From: an uncultured Lachnospiraceae bacterium
GTDB taxonomy: Bacteria > Bacillota > Clostridia > Lachnospirales > Lachnospiraceae
Length of the DNA stretch: 23,786 nucleotides
Assembly: GCA_910586405.1 (NCBI GenBank)
Contig: CAJUII010000041.1
Coordinates: 1-23,786 of the forward strand
Direction: 5' to 3'
The translations under genes and the position numbers were made by a program. Below, piece by piece: positions 6,855 through 12,125 of this stretch. The notes under the pieces were generated by a model. The model saw only the letters and a list, made by a program, of their open reading frames with translations, was not told where the DNA came from and did no database searches. The stretch's first letter is position 1, and the number at the start of each line of letters is the position of its first letter.

Positions 6855-7094
6855 ATGCGAAAGATGGATTTCAAGATGGAGCGGCCTGGTCAAGTGAAGG
6901 AGGGCGATGCAGTCACTGTCACAGAGGGCGTTCTGCCAAGCAATTATTACTATACCATCAACCCGGCGGTTGCCATGTCCGGTAATATCCCATTTCGCGA
7001 CAGACTCCAATCTAGGAGCGGCACTGTCGTATGCGTGGAGGAGAATACGAGAGGGTATTATGTCACTGTGGCGTTTGATGAGCCGGAACTATAA
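6855..7094 (+). CDS. Small conserved-looking hypothetical protein, SH3/KOW-like pattern
   Basis: I do not recognise a named family. The 79-residue product has alternating beta-type segments: GQVKEGDAVTVTEG early, then SGTVVCVEENTRGYYVTVAF at the C-terminus, which suggests a small SH3- or KOW-like barrel. It has no signal peptide. I chose the ATG at 6855 because AGGAGG (6838-6843) lies 11 bases before it; an in-frame GTG at 6846 is only 2 bases from the same site. It is followed after 44 bases by ridA and may be co-transcribed with it and the kinase-like gene. Confidence 0.65.
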   Translation: MRKMDFKMERPGQVKEGDAVTVTEGVLPSNYYYTINPAVAMSGNIPFRDRLQSRSGTVVCVEENTRGYYVTVAFDEPEL

Positions 7095-7138
7095 CGACAA
7101 AGGATTTAAAGAAAATGTAGAATTAGGAGGAACATCAT

Positions 7139-7516
7139 ATGAGAAAAATAAGTACAGACAAAGCACCAGCAGCAATAGGTCCCTATTCACAGGCAGTTCT
7201 TGCAGGAGATTTCCTGTATGCTTCCGGGCAGATTCCCATTAATCCCGAGACAGGCAGCGTGGAGGCAGAGGGGATCACGGCGCAGGCAGAACAGTCTATG
7301 AAAAATGTGGGAGCGATTTTAAGGGCGGCAGATGCAGACTATGACAAGGTAGTAAAGACGACTTGCTTTCTGGCAGACATCGCAGATTTTGCGGCATTCA
7401 ATGAAGTTTATGCGAAGTATTTCACACAGAATCCAGCGCGAAGCTGTGTGGCAGTGAAAGATTTGCCAAAGGGTGTGCTCTGTGAGGTTGAGGTGGTCGC
7501 ATATCTTGGCGAATAA
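7139..7516 (+). CDS. ridA: RidA family enamine/imine deaminase
   Basis: RidA hydrolyses reactive enamine and imine intermediates such as 2-aminoacrylate, released by PLP enzymes, to the keto acid and ammonia in the cytoplasm. The 125-residue length is standard for this trimeric family. Visible signatures are GPYSQAV (Y16 in GPYSQ), LYASGQIPINP, the catalytic arginine R101 in NPARSCVAV and the CEVEVVA strand (E117, E119). AGGAGGA ends about 6 bases before the ATG. The next gene starts 23 bases after its stop, consistent with an operon with the shikimate-kinase-like gene. Confidence 0.95.
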   Translation: MRKISTDKAPAAIGPYSQAVLAGDFLYASGQIPINPETGSVEAEGITAQAEQSMKNVGAILRAADADYDKVVKTTCFLADIADFAAFNEVYAKYFTQNPARSCVAVKDLPKGVLCEVEVVAYLGE

Positions 7517-7539
7517 TTGAGAGCTGGGAGTGAAGTACA

Positions 7540-8040
7540 TTGAAGACAAAGAACATTGTATTGATCGGGATGCCCGGGGCGGGTAAGAGCACGATCGGTG
7601 TGGTGCTCGCCAAAAATATGGGGATGGCCTTCATGGATTCCGACCTTATCATACAGGAGCAGGAAGGAAAAAAACTGCATGATTTGATTGAGGAACATGG
7701 TCTTGACGGATTTCTTGCGATCGAGGGCAGAGTGAATGCTTCGCTGCATCCCAAGACGGCGGTCATCGCCACAGGCGGCAGTGCAGTTTATGATAAATCG
7801 GCGATGGAGCATCTGCGCAGCATTGCGATGGTCTGTTATCTGAAACTGTCCTATGAAGGTATCAAGGAGCGTTTGGGTGATCTGGCTGAGCGCGGTGTGG
7901 TGCTCAGGGAGGGCGAGACTCTGCGAGAATTGTATGAGGAGCGTGTACCATTATATGAAAAATATGCCAATCTCACCATTGAGTGTGAAAATAAAAATAT
8001 TCGTGAGATTGTTATGGAGCTTGCGAGACGACTTAAATAG
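7540..8040 (+). CDS. Shikimate-kinase-like P-loop kinase (divergent)
   Basis: The protein has the size (166 aa) and order of motifs of shikimate kinase, which phosphorylates shikimate in aromatic amino-acid synthesis. GMPGAGKSTIG (residues 10-20) is Walker A, FMDSDLII (D33, D35) is the DxD region, ATGGS (78-81) stands where GGG is usual, and ERVPLYEKYA (R135) is the C-terminal arginine segment. The arginine normally in a FRxxE motif that holds shikimate is absent: here it reads FLAIE (58-62). The lid segment RGVVLREGE also lacks the usual RPLL. The start is TTG at 7540 with GGGAG about 10 bases before; no in-frame ATG exists before the P-loop. It may have a different small-molecule substrate, so I give no gene symbol. 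Confidence 0.8.
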   Translation: MKTKNIVLIGMPGAGKSTIGVVLAKNMGMAFMDSDLIIQEQEGKKLHDLIEEHGLDGFLAIEGRVNASLHPKTAVIATGGSAVYDKSAMEHLRSIAMVCYLKLSYEGIKERLGDLAERGVVLREGETLRELYEERVPLYEKYANLTIECENKNIREIVMELARRLK

Positions 8041-8070
8041 CAGTAAAGAATACAATACAAATCAGCAATA

Positions 8071-8099
8071 GAATAAAATTCAAGAAAAGCCACATACTA
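8071..8099 (+). promoter_or_regulatory. Sigma-G (forespore) promoter for spoVAE
   Basis: GAATA (8071-8075), 17 bases, CATACTA (8093-8099). Both elements match the forespore sigma-G consensus perfectly. Transcription from near 8106 would give a leader of about 77 bases containing a hairpin. It means spoVAE need not rely on read-through from the genes upstream. Confidence 0.65.
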
Positions 8100-8119
8100 A
8101 TTCCAAGTAGAAATCAATG

Positions 8120-8151
8120 TAACAGTCAGGAAATCCAAAGCTGAACTGTTA
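8120..8151 (+). repeat. Hairpin in the spoVAE leader
   Basis: TAACAGT (8120-8126) pairs with ACTGTTA (8145-8151), and CAG (8127-8129) can extend the stem with CTG (8141-8143) past one bulged A. No T-run follows, so it is not a terminator. It lies between the sigma-G promoter and the ribosome site. Confidence 0.5.
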
Positions 8152-8182
8152 TAATTCAAAAGGAAAGGTATGTGGTTTTTGT

Positions 8183-8545
8183 ATGATGGATTATATCAAT
8201 GCATTCTGGGTCGGGGGGGTTGTCTGCGCGCTTGCACAAATCTTTCTGGACCGCACGAAGATGCTTCCGGGCCGCGTGATGGTGCTTCTGGTCTGTACAG
8301 GGGCAGTCATCAGCTTTTTGGGCTGGTATGAACCTTTCGCAGAGTATGCGGGAGCAGGTGCCAATGTGCCGCTTCTAGGATATGGAAATATCCTTATGAA
8401 AGGGGTGAAAGAGGCCGTTGACAAGGATGGTTTTATCGGTTTGTTTAAGGGCGGCTTTACGAACGGAGCAGTGGGATGCAGCGCGGCGCTGATCTTCGGC
8501 TATCTCGCTAGCCTGGTATTCCGCTCCAAGATGACAAAGGCATAA
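8183..8545 (+). CDS. spoVAE: Stage V sporulation protein AE
   Basis: SpoVAE is a small inner-membrane part of the dipicolinic-acid channel with SpoVAC and SpoVAD. The 120-residue protein is nearly all hydrophobic, with about four membrane segments: an opening YINAFWVGGVVCALAQIF, then VMVLLVCTGAVISFLGWY, a central VPLLGYGNILMKGVKEAV typical of the family, and a C-terminal AALIFGYLASLVF. The start has two tandem ATG codons (8183, 8186); the nearest ribosome site, AGGAAAGG (8161-8168), is 14 or more bases away, which is long, and an out-of-frame ATG at 8170 lies closer. A well-matched sigma-G promoter precedes it. It converges with the DUF5721 gene, with 7 bases between the ends and no visible terminator. 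Confidence 0.93.
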   Translation: MMDYINAFWVGGVVCALAQIFLDRTKMLPGRVMVLLVCTGAVISFLGWYEPFAEYAGAGANVPLLGYGNILMKGVKEAVDKDGFIGLFKGGFTNGAVGCSAALIFGYLASLVFRSKMTKA

Positions 8546-8552
8546 TTGTTTC

Positions 8553-9062
8553 TCAGCGCTGCTCAAAATCGAGTCCCAAACCGGATAAAAACTGGCGCAC
8601 GTAGGCGTCCCACAATCGCTCAACGCTCTTGTCCATGACGAAAGTTGTGAAGGCGCTTCCTGTGATGCAGGTCACTTTACCGTTTTCGTATCGGATATTG
8701 AGGACAAGGGATCGAATCAGGTTGGCTGCAACTCCGCATTCAGGAGTTGCAGCTATTTTTTCAATCAGCGCTGGCGTGGCGTGAAGAACCACCTTGAAGG
8801 ATGCTGGTGTTTTCTTGCCTTTGATGAGCTGGAAACAGTGTGGGCGGATCTCCTTCCAGCTCGAGAATATAGTGGATGGATATTCTGCTTCAAGATGCGC
8901 CCACTCCTCATTGCTGTAGTATTCCCTGACAAGATGTCCGTCAATATGAAAAGTATTGTAGGTGGTAATGACAGCCTCCTCCACCAGAAAAGAATCAAAC
9001 TGTTCTGATAAGAGCAGTGCGTTCATCATGTTTTTGGTAATCTTTATCTCCAATGCTATCAT
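8553..9062 (-). CDS. DUF5721 family protein
   Basis: This 169-residue protein matches my memory of DUF5721, a family of unknown function largely confined to Lachnospiraceae. Typical segments are FLVEEAVITTYNTFHIDG, EIRPHCFQLIKGKKTPASFK, LNIRYENGKVTCITG and FVMDKSVERLWDAY. The protein is soluble and has no signal peptide. AAGGAG lies 5-6 bases before the ATG, and a TTGCAG-17-TATACT promoter lies just upstream on the same strand. It is divergent from the degV-type gene and converges on spoVAE. The family number is from memory; the conserved pattern is not in doubt. Confidence 0.8.
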   Translation of the reverse strand: MIALEIKITKNMMNALLLSEQFDSFLVEEAVITTYNTFHIDGHLVREYYSNEEWAHLEAEYPSTIFSSWKEIRPHCFQLIKGKKTPASFKVVLHATPALIEKIAATPECGVAANLIRSLVLNIRYENGKVTCITGSAFTTFVMDKSVERLWDAYVRQFLSGLGLDFEQR

Positions 9063-9098
9063 GTTTTCTCCTTTTTTGCGGTATTATTAACATGCTTT

Positions 9099-9127
9099 AG
9101 TATACTGGTATTTGCAGGAAACTGCAA
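9099..9127 (-). promoter_or_regulatory. Sigma-A promoter for the DUF5721 gene, with a palindrome at the -35
   Basis: On the minus strand TTGCAG (9127-9122) and TATACT (9104-9099) are 17 bases apart. The -35 hexamer is one arm of the perfect inverted repeat TTGCAG-GAAA-CTGCAA (9112-9127), a possible operator. Confidence 0.6.
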
Positions 9128-9230
9128 GTATTTATCAAAAGTGCTTTTCAAATAATGCGCTATGTGATAAGATAATACATAGTTATGGATACTAGATAAG
9201 ATAGTTTTGAGAAATGAGAGGTAGATACCG

Positions 9231-10070
9231 ATGGGATATAAAATAGTTGTTGACAGTTGTTGTGAGCTTCCACAGGAATTAAAGAATGATGAACGCTTTG
9301 AAATTGTGCCGCTTACACTGATTGTGGGAGACTGCTATGAAAAGGAAGATAATATGGCATTTGACCAGCGGGAGTTCCTTGATGCCGTAGCAGCCTGCCC
9401 GGAATGTCCGAAGTCCGCCTGTCCCTCTCCAGAGAGATACCGCACAGCATACGAGACAGAGGCAGAGCATGTGTATGCGGTTACGCTGTCATCAAAGCTC
9501 AGCGGAAGCTATAACAGCGCAGTACTCGGGAAAAATCTGTATCATGAAAAATATGGGGCTAAGGATATCTATGTGATCGATTCCAAATCGGCTGCCTGCG
9601 GTGAGACGCAGATTGCATTCAAGATTGTGGAGTTAGAGGAACAGGGGCTTTCATTTGAGGAAATAACAGAGCAGCTCGAGGAGTTTGTGAAGGGGATGAA
9701 CACTTATTTCGTGCTGGAAAATCTGGATACGCTCAGAAAAAATGGCAGGCTTTCCGGTGTGAAGGCGCTTGTGGCATCCACGCTCAACATTAAGCCGGTG
9801 ATGGGGGCAGAAGATGGCAGCATCATTCAGCTAGGGCAGGGCATTGGCATGAAGAAGGCACTGACAAAGCTGGCAGAGACGGCGATTGCAGAAGCAGTGG
9901 AGGCAGGAAAGAAACGGCTGATGATCACACACTGCAACAATCTCAAGGCAGCGGAGTGTGTACGCCGCCACATTGAGGAGAAGCTGCATTTTAAGGAGAC
10001 GCTGATATTAGATGCTGCCGGTGTGAGCAGCATGTACGCCAACGAGGGCGGTGTGATTGTCACAATTTGA
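9231..10070 (+). CDS. DegV family fatty-acid-binding protein
   Basis: DegV/FakB proteins bind a free fatty acid and present it to the kinase FakA for phosphorylation and entry into phospholipid synthesis. The 279-residue length is normal. Visible signatures are VVDSCCELPQ at the N-terminus, SACPSPERY where the family has its fatty-acid-contacting S-x-PS loop, TLSSKLSGSYNSA, VIDSKSAACGE, and FVLENLDTLRKNGRLSG. MKKALTKLAE and LMITHCNN belong to the C-terminal lobe. GAGAGGTAG lies just before the ATG. It is a single gene facing the response-regulator gene end to end, with three bases between them. No fakA-like gene is in the window, and the bound lipid cannot be told from sequence. Confidence 0.93.
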   Translation: MGYKIVVDSCCELPQELKNDERFEIVPLTLIVGDCYEKEDNMAFDQREFLDAVAACPECPKSACPSPERYRTAYETEAEHVYAVTLSSKLSGSYNSAVLGKNLYHEKYGAKDIYVIDSKSAACGETQIAFKIVELEEQGLSFEEITEQLEEFVKGMNTYFVLENLDTLRKNGRLSGVKALVASTLNIKPVMGAEDGSIIQLGQGIGMKKALTKLAETAIAEAVEAGKKRLMITHCNNLKAAECVRRHIEEKLHFKETLILDAAGVSSMYANEGGVIVTI

Positions 10071-10073
10071 TTT

Positions 10074-10787
10074 TTATTGCTGCTCGTCGATTTCCTGTTT
10101 CAGCCATTTGTATTCGCGATAGCGCAGGAGAGATATTTTTAGTTCTTTGGAGTCCTGCATCACCAGGGTGACAGGCGTGACTGCGGTCACATATTTAAAG
10201 TTGGCGATGCCCTTGCTGTTGACCCGCTCAAACTCTTCATACGGTTCAAAAATCTGGCGGAGTTCATCGATTTTTTCATTGACATCGATCGTGGTGCCGT
10301 CCGTCAGATACAGCCTGCATGTGCTGGATTCTTCAAGAGCGTACATAATCTTGTATTTGGGCACATGGATGAGGATGGAGCCGGTATGTACGCTGATCGA
10401 GATCACATGACCAGTGACATTGGCATCTCCCAGCGCCAGAAAACCAGGAAGCGGGTCCGGGATATAGGGTTTTCTGGCGTGCACCACATAGTCTGGCAGG
10501 TCTGGAATGGCGGTGTAGTCAATCTTGTCCGAATACAGGACAAGAGGCGCATGATATCCCATCTCTTCCAAATGTTCAAGAATAAATTCCACAATACCGG
10601 GTTCTGAACTCATATCCATAAAAATCAGGTTATACTTTAGGGGATTGGCGAGAAAGTGCATCTTCTCGCCGTAGGAGTCCACATACAGGATATTTGGCGT
10701 GCCGGCACGCTTGTCGGATTCCCTCGAGAGCAGCCGCTCTAAATGCTTGCGGTCTGCTACATTATCATCACATATTGCTACATGCAT
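10074..10787 (-). CDS. LytTR-type response regulator (orphan)
   Basis: The 237-residue protein has an N-terminal receiver domain and a C-terminal LytTR DNA-binding domain. The acidic pair is D7/D8 in AICDDN, the likely phosphoacceptor is D58 in LIFMDMSS, S86 fits the switch Ser/Thr, and K106 in ARKPY is the conserved lysine. From about residue 130 the segment GSILIHVPKYKIMYALEESS and the later EFERVNSKGIANFKYV fit the LytTR fold. AGAGGTG precedes the ATG. No histidine kinase is beside it, so its signal is unknown; such regulators often control peptide-signalled or cell-surface genes. The upstream region holds a promoter with an operator-like repeat. Confidence 0.9.
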   Translation of the reverse strand: MHVAICDDNVADRKHLERLLSRESDKRAGTPNILYVDSYGEKMHFLANPLKYNLIFMDMSSEPGIVEFILEHLEEMGYHAPLVLYSDKIDYTAIPDLPDYVVHARKPYIPDPLPGFLALGDANVTGHVISISVHTGSILIHVPKYKIMYALEESSTCRLYLTDGTTIDVNEKIDELRQIFEPYEEFERVNSKGIANFKYVTAVTPVTLVMQDSKELKISLLRYREYKWLKQEIDEQQ

Positions 10788-10871
10788 AATCTGTTTACAC
10801 CTCTTTTATCACAATTTCTTGATTAAAATTTTTGTCACGGTTTTTCCACGTTTCTATCTATATGGTATCAG

Positions 10872-10886
10872 TCTGCACAATGCAGA
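10872..10886. repeat. Short perfect inverted repeat in the LytTR gene leader
   Basis: TCTGCA-CAA-TGCAGA is a perfect 6-bp inverted repeat with a 3-base centre, 85 bases upstream of the response-regulator start codon. It may be a protein-binding site or a small hairpin; no T-run follows on either strand. Confidence 0.4.
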
Positions 10887-10965
10887 TGTTCTGTATGTTT
10901 TTTATTCTATTGGAATATATACAAAAGATATCGAGATGAAAGTGAAAATATTTGTTAATATTACT

Positions 10966-10995
10966 ATAATAGCACAATCGTCGTGTGCAAAACAA
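10966..10995 (-). promoter_or_regulatory. Candidate promoter for the LytTR gene with an operator in the spacer
   Basis: On the minus strand TTGTTT (10995-10990) and TATTAT (10971-10966) are 18 bases apart. The spacer holds the inverted repeat GCACA-N7-TGTGC (10972-10988). A start near 10960 would leave a leader of about 170 bases. I see nothing else in the 10788-11016 gap apart from the short repeat at 10872-10886. Confidence 0.4.
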
Positions 10996-11016
10996 GTGTT
11001 AATTATGAACTATTTT

Positions 11017-11856
11017 TCAGAATTTTTTCAAGCCATTTGCGTCTAAAGATTTTCGATATTTTCCGGGCGTGATGCCGATATTTTTGTGAAATTGTCTGCA
11101 AAAATGTTCTATGTTTTTGTAGCCGCACTGCTCTGAAATCTCTGAAATGCTATGTTCTGTGTAGGCGAGCAGATCTTTTGCCTTGCGCAGCCGTAAGTCA
11201 ATGACATCGTCCATACAAGAGATATCGAACTGCTGTTTGTAAAGCGTTTGTAAATGTCCCATGCTTAGATGGAGCTGCCGCGCCATTTCACGGACACTCC
11301 ACGGAAACTGCGGATTGTTGGAAATCTGCCGCCGCAGCATCAGCAGTTCATGGTCGTGGGAGGAGGCGGCATGGTGCAGCACATCATCGCGCAGCTTTAA
11401 GAACAGAATGCGCAAAAGATAAGAGATTGTCGGATTGTCATTGGCGTCGGTCTGTGCGGCGGCATCTTCTGCTTTTGCATAATGGTACATTCGGGAAGTT
11501 CCTGTCCACAGCGAAGTCTCCCATGTGAGCAATTGCATGAGATTATGACAATATTCCGGGTCCGAGATTTGAAACGGACAAGTCGTCAGGGGAAAATTCC
11601 TGACAAAGGTTTCATCTGATGAGAAACGAATCCAGTCGTCACTGTAAAAGTCGGTGCACGCACTGTACCAGATCGGCGTGTGCGGCGGGTAGAGCATGGC
11701 GCAGTGTGCAGGGTATTCTTCAATCGCTCCGTTGATGCAGAAGCGGGCAGGCGTGTGGGTAATCAGCAGCAGATAGCAGTCATAGCCCTCTGCAATGTCA
11801 AAGACAAAGTCCGCAGTGTGCTGCGCATCGTACCCAGTGAAATGAATATAGTTCAT
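11017..11856 (-). CDS. AraC family transcriptional regulator of the xylan locus
   Basis: The protein has an N-terminal cupin-type sensing domain (about residues 1-150, with RFCINGAIEEYPAHCAMLYP) and a C-terminal AraC/XylS domain with two helix-turn-helix units: WSVREMARQLHLSMGHLQ, and SISEISEQCGYKNIEHFCRQ followed by the signature FHKNIGITPGKYRK. I chose the ATG at 11856 because GGAG lies 6 bases upstream on the minus strand; the frame stays open to 11904 and an ATG at 11868 is also possible. It is divergent from the GH3 gene across 269 bases with paired promoters, so it most likely activates the xylan genes in response to an imported xylo-oligosaccharide or sugar acid. There is no signal peptide or membrane segment. 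Confidence 0.92.
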   Translation of the reverse strand: MNYIHFTGYDAQHTADFVFDIAEGYDCYLLLITHTPARFCINGAIEEYPAHCAMLYPPHTPIWYSACTDFYSDDWIRFSSDETFVRNFPLTTCPFQISDPEYCHNLMQLLTWETSLWTGTSRMYHYAKAEDAAAQTDANDNPTISYLLRILFLKLRDDVLHHAASSHDHELLMLRRQISNNPQFPWSVREMARQLHLSMGHLQTLYKQQFDISCMDDVIDLRLRKAKDLLAYTEHSISEISEQCGYKNIEHFCRQFHKNIGITPGKYRKSLDANGLKKF

Positions 11857-11911
11857 AAAAATCTCCATTCTTACCAAAATCTGCGAATTTGGGCGTAAGC
11901 ACAAATTTGCC

Positions 11912-11935
11912 GTGTGAAAAATAAATTTTTCACAC
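11912..11935. repeat. 11-bp perfect inverted repeat in the araC-type gene leader
   Basis: GTGTGAAAAAT (11912-11922), AA, ATTTTTCACAC (11925-11935) is a perfect palindrome lying between the regulator's promoter and its start codon. No T-run follows on either strand. It may be an operator or a hairpin controlling regulator expression. Confidence 0.75.
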
Positions 11936-11981
11936 TATGTACCCTCCCATAAAATGCTGTTTAGAATCAACTATTACAATG

Positions 11982-12010
11982 AGTATAGCAGATTTATCAG
12001 ATTAGTACAA
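11982..12010 (-). promoter_or_regulatory. Promoter of the AraC-type regulator gene
   Basis: On the minus strand TTGTAC (12010-12005) and TATACT (11987-11982) are 17 bases apart, which is close to the sigma-A consensus. Transcription would start near 11975 and include the palindrome at 11912-11935 in the leader. Confidence 0.6.
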
Positions 12011-12019
12011 TCGTAGGAT

Positions 12020-12046
12020 ATATCAAAAAGTTGTGAGTAAATATCA
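12020..12046 (+). promoter_or_regulatory. Candidate AraC-type activator half-sites, 21 bp apart
   Basis: ATATCA occurs at 12020-12025 and 12041-12046, exactly 21 bp apart in direct orientation. The second copy abuts the -35 of the GH3 promoter. Direct half-sites two helical turns apart, with the proximal one against the -35, is the classic activation layout of AraC. Confidence 0.4.
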
Positions 12047-12075
12047 TTGTATGGAAACAGGGTGTGATTTATAAT
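12047..12075 (+). promoter_or_regulatory. Promoter of the xylan enzyme genes
   Basis: TTGTAT (12047-12052) and a perfect TATAAT (12070-12075) are 17 bases apart. It would start the run of five enzyme genes near 12082. No clear cre-type catabolite box is visible around it. Confidence 0.65.
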
Positions 12076-12125
12076 AATGTATACTTATGACAATATTTTA
12101 AATCAAGAATGAGGAGGAACACAGG

